Shown here: positions 1 through 7,049 of the stretch, piece by piece
How positions within the stretch are numbered: position 1 is the first letter of the stretch
Layout: every line of letters begins with the position of its first letter
NCBI GenBank assembly: GCA_003024985.2
Contig: PXIH01S0064881.1
Strand: one strand, 5' to 3'
DNA length: 11,816 nucleotides
Origin: Euperipatoides rowelli
Taxonomy: Eukaryota; Onychophora; Udeonychophora; Euonychophora; Peripatopsidae
Made by a program: the position numbers and the translations under genes
The notes under the pieces: model-generated
What the model was told of the DNA's origin: nothing
The model's database searches: none
What the model saw: only the letters and a program-made list of their open reading frames with translations

Positions 1-2118
1 TTTTTCTATAAGTTTGAACATTCATTTTTAATGTTTTCATTTATTATATTTTTAAAACCAATAAAAAATAATTTAAATAATAATAATAATATTCCTCTAT
101 AACCCTTCCTTTAATGTTAACTAATTAGTAGGAGACGTACAAATCACAATTTTCATGCATACAGTATTCAGATTAATGTAAAATAAATGCACCGAATGAT
201 CAGAAAAACTAACTGGAACAATATTAAACTATCATTGTTAGTGATGGAAACAGATGCAAAAATATAATCAATAGTGGATGTAGTATTAATACCAATTGTA
301 GTGGGAAAATCCCTAATTCCATGTATTTCTGCCACATTGATCAAGTGAAGGGATTAGTGAATGAAAAATATTATAAGACCAAATTTGTGAATAATTTACT
401 CCCCACAAAAAATATATATAATTGCTACTCTGCAGTAATTTTTCACAAATAAGTAATGTCTTTTTTTATTATAAGCTAGTACATTACTAGTGTAATAATT
501 AATAACAGTAAAACAATGACCAATAAAAAAAATAACATAAATAATACACCAATCACTATTGAAAATTATCTTTAGATTATTAAAAGCATAATTTCACCTA
601 AATAGAATTGATACACCACATACTGACCTAATGACATTACCATAAAATGCCAAATATTGGGTCTTATTGGATATATTTAGTTTAGAGCTAGCACTAATCT
701 TTGTTTCTTGAAGACATAATATCTACAGTTGTTTCATACTTATAAAACAAAAAAAAATTTCAACTTTAATCCTAGAATTTATCTATCTAATATTCAGAGA
801 TATAAAATGTATTGTATTTTTCATCAATACTTATGAAAAGGGAGAAAAAACATAAATAATGTACAAAAATGAAAAACAAATTAATTTATATATGTATTGA
901 GTATTTTAAGTCTATCAGATGATTGTTTTTTTTTTCTCTTTTTATTTCCATTGACAAGATTCTTAAAAATAGATTCATGACTTTTCAGAAATCAGAAATC
1001 GATGCACCATCTTTCCAATAATTGTTTGCAGTTGTGTCATCAAAACTCAATAGCACCATTATTCAAATCTGCATAGTTTCCTTTTTCAGTTCAAGCTAGT
1101 GATTGCACTTAATTGGGATAATCTTGATTATTCTTCATAAACTCTTAGCAGTGACTCTAATTAATTTTGATCTTTATCTCCTTCATCAGAAACCACCGAT
1201 TCTTCATATTCCACATATTGTCCACACCTTTAATACAACTCATATCTTTATCATATAGCTCCTGAAAGAATGGTTGTGGCACCAAGAGTAATACACTCCT
1301 GACCAGACACCAAATATTTGAAACATGATTTCATTCTCCTCTGTACATGAAAAAGATACTTGATATTATTCAAGAGTTTAAGCTCCAATGAAATGGGTGC
1401 CACCTCAAATTTCTATTTCCAGAAATATTAAATATATTAGCTTTTAGATTGTTTAGTGTCCATAAGGGTGAAAGAAAGTAGCAAATTTTGCCCTTGACAA
1501 GCCAATCAGCACACTATCTGAACTTGTCTTTACATTATACAATTATCATTCTTTTTATAGCACACCTGTGCATTATAAAAAATATTAAATCTACTTTAAA
1601 ATTTTCTGCACTAGCAGGAGTCTCAAATTTTAAGTAAAAGAAATAATTATTTGGAAGTATAAAGAATTGCACTAAAGTCTTGTAGCAGGAGCTTTCCGCC
1701 ATATTATGAATTAAACAGTTGAAATTAATTTAAATAATAAAATAATTTACATTAAGGCATTAAATAAATATAATATTTAAAGATGCAAACCTGATATCAG
1801 CATAAGTATAGTAGTGAAATCAGCCATTTCAAACATTCTAAGTATCAGCANGACAGCAACACTCATTTCAATTATTGAAAGGCAGTATATCAACTAATAT
1901 AATTAAAAGGAGCAGTTTTATTCATCAAAGAACTGTTATCACTAAGAGACAATAGAATAAAAATGTACAAGACAACATCCTTATATTCAGATTTGAACGT
2001 TTTCATAAAGGGAAGTAGAAAAGCTAAAATCTGTTTTTTTTTATCTCCAAAGTGATAAAAGGAGAAATAATAGGATTAAACATAAATGACTATATTATAA
2101 ATTATTTCCCTCTTGCAG
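1..2118. other. AT-rich non-coding DNA, possibly intron
   Basis: No reading frame with recognisable protein content, no RNA gene and no clear transposon ends were found on either strand. The stretch is dominated by A/T runs, including short (AAT)n near 80-95 and T runs near 925-935 and 2034-2042. The part from about 940 to 1560 is slightly less AT-rich but still has stops in every frame. If the exon at 2119 is real, this is the last intron of its gene, which would then be more than 2 kb long. An N at 1851 marks an unresolved base. This is inference from absence of signal; a short exon could easily be missed here. Confidence 0.4.
2089..2118 (+). promoter_or_regulatory. Putative splice acceptor with pyrimidine tract
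   Basis: A pyrimidine tract at 2105-2116, broken by a single G and ending in CAG at 2116-2118, is followed by a G. This matches the usual animal 3' splice site. A TGAC at 2087-2090 lies about 29 bases upstream of the exon and could supply the branch-point A. The open frame begins upstream with GTG and not ATG, so reading 2119 as an exon start explains the protein better than an independent start codon would. No transcript evidence is available. Confidence 0.5.
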
Positions 2119-2252
2119 GACAAAGAAATGCCTTATCCGAATTCAGCAACTGGCTGAAGAAGCAGGGAACCAGAACTGACATCAAAATACAAGGATCCAG
2201 TCAACTTATCCATCCTCATGAATTCGGAGCTTTAATTCCAGTAGAAACTTAA
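2119..2252 (+). CDS. Putative 3' terminal coding exon, product unknown
   Basis: From the acceptor at 2118 the frame runs for 43 residues (beginning QRNALSEFSNWLKKQG, ending FGALIPVET) to a TAA at 2250-2252. The first two bases complete a codon split across the intron (N+GA, so Gly, Arg or a stop depending on the preceding base). The exon is about 40% G+C by count, clearly above its surroundings, and the peptide is a balanced globular mix (Trp, Pro, His, Gly, charged residues) unlike the Ile/Asn/Lys-rich translations of nearby noise. I do not recognise the family. It has a short amphipathic stretch (EFSNWLKK), no signal peptide and no membrane segment. The rest of the gene must lie upstream of the window. 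It could also be an exon fragment of a processed or duplicated gene; the real-exon reading is inference from splice signal, composition and polyadenylation signals downstream. Confidence 0.5.
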
Positions 2253-2460
2253 TTCTTATCCTAATGTCTTTGATACTCTGAATCTCTACAAATAAACTAT
2301 TGGTCCATGTTGATTGCAGATCCATCCAGTTTCTAAACAAATAAAATATTTCCACCATTCTTACTTTACATCTTTTATTTTATTCTATGTCTTGATGTAC
2401 TAATCTTTTATTTTATAATATGTCTTGATATACTAATCTTTTATTTATTTCAACTCCTGT
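2253..2460 (+). promoter_or_regulatory. Putative 3' UTR with AATAAA signals
   Basis: After the TAA the sequence has AATAAA hexamers at 2291-2296 and 2340-2345, the second followed by T-rich DNA, as expected around a cleavage and polyadenylation site. In DNA this AT-rich AATAAA arises often by chance, so the hexamers alone prove little. Their position just behind a plausible terminal exon is what gives them weight. Confidence 0.35.
2371..2450. repeat. 33-bp tandem repeat, about 2.3 copies
   Basis: Units start at 2371, 2404 and 2437. Each opens with TCTTTTATTT; the first two continue with a variable core, then TGTCTTGATRTACTAA. The third is cut short after about 14 bases. The two full copies differ at only a few positions, so the duplication looks fairly recent. 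It lies within the putative 3' UTR or immediately downstream of it. Confidence 0.75.
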
Positions 2461-2545
2461 TTGAGTTGGCCCAATTCCCCCGGTTCTATTTTTGTAGAGC
2501 TATGCCCAGTCCTACAGTCTTAATGAGGCCAGAAGATACCATAAA
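2460..2545. other. GC-richer patch, origin unknown
   Basis: This stretch (GTTGGCCCAATTCCCCCGG near 2465-2483, then GAGCTATGCCCAGTCC near 2498-2513) is much less AT-rich than its flanks and is directly preceded by (TTTAT)n-like sequence. On the minus strand that order, a complex sequence ending in an (AAATA)n tail, resembles the 3' end of a retroposon. No diagnostic motif supports this, so it is recorded only as an anomaly in composition. Confidence 0.25.
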
Positions 2546-3328
2546 TTTCATAAATATAATTTAATGCTTAAATTAATAAATTTATTGTTATTCACTAGAG
2601 AAAATTTGACATTTTCTTCCCTAAAGGTTTAAAATAAGCTTCAACTTGATTCTAAATTTATCATCATCTTCATATACATTATCAATTTTCATATGAGCCA
2701 AGGTAGACATGTTAGTAAATGTAGGTTCCGACTGAATTGTTTATTTACAATGTTGAAATTAAATTACCAGAACTTAAAATATCTATATTAAACTGTTTCA
2801 GGCTGACCAAAGTCAGTAATAAGTAACAATTCTTAATTATAAAAAAATAATTTTTATCCCAGTGTGAACTGTATAGTACTTTCATGTTTCATAAGTCACC
2901 AAACAGCGACAATGCTGAAAACTTTATATAAAAGCAGCTTGGATGTCACTCTTATTTTTTGTAATCTCAGATTTTTTTTTTACTGCTAGGAAATAAATAT
3001 ATTTTTGCTCAGAAATTTGTGTCCCTATATTCATAATTATTCTGTGGCTCCACACATGCTGAATATCGGATTTAATATTGAACAATGGACATTGAAATTG
3101 TGTTTAATAAGGAAAGTTGACTAAAGGGTTAATGAAATCAGATTTTTTATTTATTTACTTCAAAAGTATTTTAGAATTTCTATCATATGTTAATGTTATA
3201 TTTAGTAGTAAGTTACAGTCACTGGAATCAACTTTAAGCCTAGCACACACTAGGAGAATTTTACTTTGAATCATCAAAGAATTGTACTTAAGATCTCTAA
3301 TGATAAAAAGGAAAAATAAAAAAAAATA
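2546..3328. other. AT-rich intergenic DNA
   Basis: No supported coding, RNA or repeat feature was found. The sequence is ordinary AT-rich background with several T or A runs and stops in every frame. Confidence 0.4.
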
Positions 3329-3357
3329 TTGGTCAGATTCTGTTATCTGCCCACCAA
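3329..3357 (+). repeat. Left terminal inverted repeat of MITE
   Basis: This copy begins TTGGTCAGATTCTG and continues TTATCTGCCCACCAA. It pairs with 3577-3605 with one mismatch. Such ends are the usual transposase binding and cleavage sites. Confidence 0.88.
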
Positions 3358-3425
3358 TATGGCGGACGGTAGTAAATTGAAGTTATCTAGATCGGCGCTC
3401 AGCAAACGATTATTTCACCTCTAGA

Positions 3426-3473
3426 TTATCCTAGTGTTCAGGGTTACGGTTATCCTAGTGTTCAGGGTTACGG
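3426..3473. repeat. Perfect 24-bp tandem duplication inside MITE
   Basis: Two identical 24-bp units (3426-3449 and 3450-3473) begin TTATCCTAGTGTTC and end GGGTTACGG. They are followed by GTAAGGTTAGG, which echoes the unit's GGTTA words. Perfect identity points to recent duplication or to size-variable alleles. Subterminal repeats in such elements sometimes bind transposase; here that is only a possibility. Confidence 0.9.
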
Positions 3474-3576
3474 TAAGGTTAGGACTGTAAAGAAAATATA
3501 CTAAAATCAGTGAGAAAAAATACTAAATCACATTCTACTACATTTTAGCTGTTGTGAGATTCCTACATTAATTATT

Positions 3577-3605
3577 TTGGTGGGCAGATAACGGAATCTG
3601 ACCAA
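3577..3605 (-). repeat. Right terminal inverted repeat of MITE
   Basis: Read on the minus strand from 3605 it begins TTGGTCAGATTCCG, matching the left end except for one T/C change. High end-to-end identity suggests a relatively young insertion compared with the LINE debris further right. Confidence 0.88.
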
Positions 3606-3609
3606 AATA

Positions 3610-3831
3610 TCTAACAATAACAGGACAAAATCACTTTTGGTAATCTATATTAATTTTTTAAATAAATAATGTATAATATTCCTAAGTTTAGTTATTATAT
3701 TAATAATAAATTATTATTGATCAAATAATGAAATGAATTCAGTTGTGAACAAAATACTATATACCATAATATAAGAAGTTAATCCATAAACCTGAATCTA
3801 TAAAAACAAAACTAAAAAATATTTGTCAAGA
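3610..3831. other. AT-rich intergenic DNA
   Basis: No coding or repeat structure is supported. The stretch has TTAATAATAAATTATTATTGATCAA near 3699-3723, a simple AT palindrome-like run that is expected by chance in this composition. Confidence 0.4.
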
Positions 3832-4060
3832 TGAGGTAATGAGACAAGTCCTTGTCATACTTCTGGGAGGTGGTTCAATCCCCAGGGGAAGGGAAAGGGT
3901 GGTAAGCACATTATCTCTGTGTTTTTTTCCCCATGCCTCATTGACTAAGGGTGATTTTTCTATACACAGAGTGACTCTAAGTCATTTTCGTAAGAAACCC
4001 AAATAATCATGCCCAAGACAGAGGGCCGCAGGTGGGAATTGATGCAGGTGGGAAAAGAAC
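3832..4060 (+). mobile_element. Possible tRNA-like SINE (second family)
   Basis: A perfect Pol III B-box match, GGTTCAATCCC, lies at 3872-3882. It is followed by a complex, less AT-rich body (GGGGAAGGGAAAGGG, CCCCATGCCTCATTGACTAAGGG, GGGCCGCAGGTGGG) ending around 4060. Upstream, GACAAG and CTTGTC (3842-3855) form a short hairpin where an anticodon-type arm would be. Within the body, CTCTGTGT (3915-3922) pairs with ACACAGAG (3964-3971), and TGACT pairs with AGTCA across three bases (3973-3985). I see no convincing A box, no poly(A) tail and no target duplication, so the element is either old or not a SINE. The sequence differs from the SINE at 4502-4780. Confidence 0.4.
3872..3882 (+). promoter_or_regulatory. 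Pol III B-box match
   Basis: GGTTCAATCCC fits the consensus GGTTCRANNCC exactly. It is the main support for a tRNA-derived origin of the surrounding segment. No matching A box was found at the expected distance, so promoter activity is doubtful. Confidence 0.45.
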
Positions 4061-4491
4061 CACAATGTTATTAATTAAGAGTTAATTAAAGAATTATATA
4101 GAGGAAAAATGAGATTGAGTTTGTAGTAAAGATAGAAGAATGTAAAATTATGTAAATTAGTTGCAAATAAAGGCATAAGTTCTCTTTGGTGTCTTATTAA
4201 AAAAAAAAAAATTTAATTTTAGGTTTAAATCTAAATTCACGTGTTCAACTTTTTACCAGATATGTAAATTTCTAGATACAGTATGTAAATTTTAATCCGT
4301 GTAAAATTATACTAAAATGATCATTTAATATAATAATGTTTTCATATGTATTTAATTAACTGGAAACAAAAGATTTTAAAATGAAAATCAACCAATCTAT
4401 TCAATGGTTTAGATGCTGCTATATTGAAAAAAAAATGAAAGGAAGGAGACCATCTTCAGCACTTAGATTTAAATAAGCATGGGCAATTCAG
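4061..4491. other. AT-rich intergenic DNA
   Basis: No gene is supported. An A run at 4199-4212 and a short AGTTAATTAAAG stretch are the only local features. The A run could be the remains of a retroposon tail, but nothing links it to a specific element. Confidence 0.4.
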
Positions 4492-4498
4492 AATAAAT
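4492..4498. repeat. Target-site duplication, left of SINE copy 1
   Basis: AATAAAT here is repeated exactly at 4781-4787 on the other side of the SINE. Seven bases of A/T in an AT-rich region can match by chance, but the position at both element ends, next to the A-run tail and the tRNA head, supports a real duplication. Confidence 0.65.
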
Positions 4499-4699
4499 GA
4501 CTTTTTTTTTTAAAATAAATCTCCTCTCCAAAGGAAGAAGAGATGTATTTTTTGTGAATTATTAGAATTTACTTAATTAACATCACAATAAATCAAAAAC
4601 TCAGGTTCTTTGATTTGTAAAGGGCAGCGTACTTGGAAAAAATCCTAAAGCGAGCTGTAACAGCTAGGGATAAAAACCATTCAATAACTGCCCTAGCCG

Positions 4700-4710
4700 G
4701 GGAGTGAACC
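4700..4710 (-). promoter_or_regulatory. SINE copy 1 Pol III B box
   Basis: GGTTCACTCCC on the minus strand fits GGTTCRANNCC with one mismatch (C for the invariant A). Flanking GGGGAG and CTCCCC form the T-arm-like stem. Confidence 0.65.
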
Positions 4711-4757
4711 TTTGCTCCCCAGCATATGCTTTCGATTTAGCAAGTCGAGTGATAATA

Positions 4758-4768
4758 CCACTCGACCG
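4758..4768 (-). promoter_or_regulatory. SINE copy 1 Pol III A box
   Basis: CGGTCGAGTGG on the minus strand matches the A-box consensus TRGYNNANNGG at all but the first position. It lies about 47 bases before the B-box-like site, a spacing normal for tRNAs with a long variable arm. Confidence 0.65.
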
Positions 4769-4780
4769 CGAAACCGAGAC

Positions 4781-4787
4781 AATAAAT
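4781..4787. repeat. Target-site duplication, right of SINE copy 1
   Basis: AATAAAT, identical to 4492-4498, immediately follows the tRNA-like head and so fixes the 5' end of the element. Confidence 0.65.
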
Positions 4788-4904
4788 TAATTTTTTAATA
4801 ACCTGATGAAATTAACTTTAAAAATTTAAATTATTTTATCCAGTCTTTTTTTCACAAGTAATTAAATCTTGATACAATATCAAAGACTGTAGAAATAATT
4901 ATTT

Positions 4905-5515
4905 TCAATATCATGATCATCATTATCATAACTATTGCCATCATTCTCTTTGTTATAACCATCTCCTCATTCTTATTATGATAATCATTATCACAATCCA
5001 CATTATTATCACCTTGATTATTACTATTAATATCATTATCATATTATCATCCACTTTAGCATTATTTTTACTATTAGCATCATTACTATCAACATGCTCA
5101 TTATTTTTATCATCACATAATTATTATCCTGTATTATTATTATCATTATGTTCCTCTTTATTACCTTCCTCATTATTATTGTCATCATATTTTCATTTTC
5201 AATATTATTATCATTCTATTACTATCATTATCATGATTATCATTGTTCTCATTACCATTATTATTATTATTGCTATTATCAGTAATATTATAAGTATCCA
5301 CATTATCATTATCATCACCCTCTTCATTCATTATCATCTTTATTATTTTATCATTATTATTTTTATCATTATCATTATTATTATTCTTTATCATCATCTA
5401 TATTATTATAATCATCCTCATTATTATAACCAGTTTTGTTTTCATTATTATTATCATTAACAATCTTCATTGTTATCAGCCTTATTATTACCCCTATCAT
5501 TATTGATGAACATGT
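4905..5515. repeat. Degenerate ATC/ATT trinucleotide microsatellite
   Basis: About 600 bases are built from ATC, ATT and related words (TCATTATCATT and variants). The + strand is almost free of G, so the strands differ strongly in composition. Imperfections are spread throughout, which suggests an old array broken by point changes and small indels. It starts after TATTTTCAATATC near 4905 and fades at TTGATGAACATGTGATC near 5505. Open frames on both strands here encode only Ile/Ser/His/Tyr or Asn/Asp runs and are by-products of the repeat, not genes. Confidence 0.92.
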
Positions 5516-7049
5516 GATCAAGTTGTCTCTGCTATTGGAATAACCTTTTTTTAATTACTAGTTTAATAGATGTGCATTAACATAGTATAAATATATTGAT
5601 AGATTGACATGTGACCAAGTTTAATAATAATAAAAAGTTTAATTATATTGCTAAAATTTTATTCTTCAATAAAACAAAAACATTTTCAATGTTTTTAATA
5701 GTTTTTCTACAAGAATTTAGAAATAAAGAATCTACTGGGTTGAATTTCATATCTGTTTGTAAATGAATAGAAGGCTTACATTCATTATATTTTTGTTAAA
5801 AGCTCAATATTCTACTTAATTAACAACTAAAAATAAATGCTGTTAAAATCAAAATATATTATTGAAAACATTTTATATAGTTTTAATGTCAAAATTATGC
5901 AAATATTCCAAAGGAAGTAAACAAACAATAAACCACAAATTAAACAGCAAAAGCTGGATTCCTTTATCTGATTAATTCAATGTTCCTAATTATAGTGATT
6001 AAAGAGACTCATTAAAGATTTCAGACTGTCTATCCTTTGGTTTAAATCATTTAAAAACTCTAAATTAACCTCAAAATCATAGAGCATTTTAGCAAATAAG
6101 AATTATTCTGTTATTAAACCTCCTTATTTAACTTAGTAATAATAAATATATTACAATATTAAAACNCTCTTACAATATAAGCTATTTTATTTACTGTAGT
6201 TTCAAAAATAGCAGAATCCATATCACATTTATAAAATAATTTATTTTTAATAAATAACTTAGCAAATAGCATGATAAATTAGTCAATCCCCCACTCTTGA
6301 AATAAATTTATGAACTTTATTATTCTTTTTTAAAAAAATCAGGATATGGGCTCACTCATTGTAAGCATATGCTTAGATAAATAAATAAATCTTAAAGCAA
6401 ATAAAAATCTTAAAAGTGGTGTTTGGACGTACTGTAGGCTATATTACAACATTCACACATACACAGTAAAATAAAAACAATTAAAAAAATCAGATCAAAA
6501 AAATATAGTTTAACAAAATAAATTTTATAAATTTCATCTTCATTTTTTTTAAATCAGAATTACTCTCACCTATAAAACTTGTAAAGTACTTTATGATGAT
6601 ACAATATATGGACATGACTGTTACACACCTAANTACACAAGATGGTGAATACAAGCAATTGGCAAAATTCTGATAGGAATTTACTTTAGTCTGAATGGCA
6701 TTGCAAACTATTAAAAGTACGGTACTACAAAGCTTTGAGGAAATCCCAGAAGAAAGTGACAACTACTCACAGAAGTTTCTGAAATTCATTAAATACATAA
6801 GATATTGGATCACTATGCTTAAACCTGTGTAATGCCCAATAGATTTATATTCCCAAGCTATAATGAGAATAAGAAAACACATCTTAACATAGTATCATTA
6901 TTAATAAATAGCAAATATTATAGGATTTGAAAATATTGACAGTATTTACTACCCTAGAAATCCAAAACATATAAAGATAGATTTGTTGTCCGATTTATTA
7001 AGGAAAAATTGGATGATTTGTTTCTTATATATAATTATTTATACATTCT
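5516..7049. other. AT-rich DNA without recognised features
   Basis: No coding exon, RNA gene or transposon end could be supported over about 1.5 kb. A minus-strand frame at 6490-6762 spans an N and has no protein-like character. Two unresolved bases lie here (6166 and 6633). Part of the right end may belong to the 5' region of the LINE whose ORF1 becomes recognisable near 7050-7160, but the LINE's 5' end could not be located. Confidence 0.4.

Larger units (their letters stand above)
3329..3605. mobile_element. MITE-like DNA transposon with 29-bp TIRs
   Basis: The ends are inverted repeats: 3329-3357 (begins TTGGTCAGATTC) and 3577-3605, matching at 28 of 29 positions; the one difference is T/C at the twelfth-thirteenth base. 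The 277-bp length and lack of any coding frame fit a non-autonomous element mobilised by a transposase elsewhere. AATA occurs on both sides (3325-3328 and 3606-3609) and could be a 4-bp target duplication. Because the flank is A/T-only, a TA duplication as in Tc1/mariner elements cannot be excluded, nor can any short duplication be trusted. The interior is less AT-rich than the surroundings (ATGGCGGACGG at 3359-3369, ATCGGCGCTCAGC near 3391-3403) and holds a 24-bp tandem repeat. The superfamily is not determined. Confidence 0.85.
4502..4780 (-). mobile_element. tRNA-derived SINE, copy 1 (Ser/Leu-type head)
   Basis: Read on the minus strand the element starts at 4780 (GTCTCGGTTTCGCGGTC). Its head of about 90 bases resembles a class II tRNA: an A-box-like site, an anticodon-arm-like segment with CTTGCTAAA, a GCATATGC variable-arm palindrome and a B-box-like site. 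The anticodon region most resembles tRNA-Ser. The head is followed by a central body of about 74 bases (4621-4694) bounded by CTGCCCT and AGGGCAG, then an AT-rich 3' part ending in an A run (T run 4502-4511 on the + strand). AATAAAT flanks both ends exactly (4492-4498 and 4781-4787), the expected target-site duplication of LINE-driven retroposition. A second copy lies at 8464-8741. Elements of this kind are transcribed by Pol III and copied by a partner LINE's enzyme. Whether the body is a known SINE central domain was not testable here. Confidence 0.85.

Noticed and set aside
2052-2118. Upstream part of the open frame that contains the terminal exon
   Set aside because: It begins with GTG, is AT-rich (Ile/Asn/Tyr) and ends in a pyrimidine tract plus CAG. 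It reads better as the end of an intron.
2371-2450. CRISPR-like array
   Set aside because: Only 2.3 direct units with no spacers, in an animal-type genome. It is a simple tandem repeat.
3426-3480. Interstitial telomere-like repeat (GGTTA words)
   Set aside because: The words are embedded in a 24-bp unit found twice and are not a TTAGGG array.
3842-3855. Transcription factor palindrome GACAAG-TC-CTTGTC
   Set aside because: A 14-base palindrome fits the anticodon-arm position of the possible tRNA-like element and no factor can be named.
4690-4780. A functional tRNA-Ser gene
   Set aside because: The anticodon loop is expanded, the acceptor ends do not pair, and the same sequence recurs with a body, an A-run tail and target duplications, so it is a SINE head.
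5185-5397. Minus-strand Asn/Asp-rich frame of 70 residues
   Set aside because: Mirror translation of the same microsatellite, not a gene.
4978-5460. Long + strand reading frame of 160 residues
   Set aside because: It is made of Ile, Ser, Leu, His and Tyr runs generated by the ATC/ATT microsatellite. No gene-like composition or start context.
6490-6762. Minus-strand frame of 90 residues
   Set aside because: It spans an unresolved N, has no recognisable domain and ends in a Lys/Phe/Ile-rich stretch typical of AT-rich noise.
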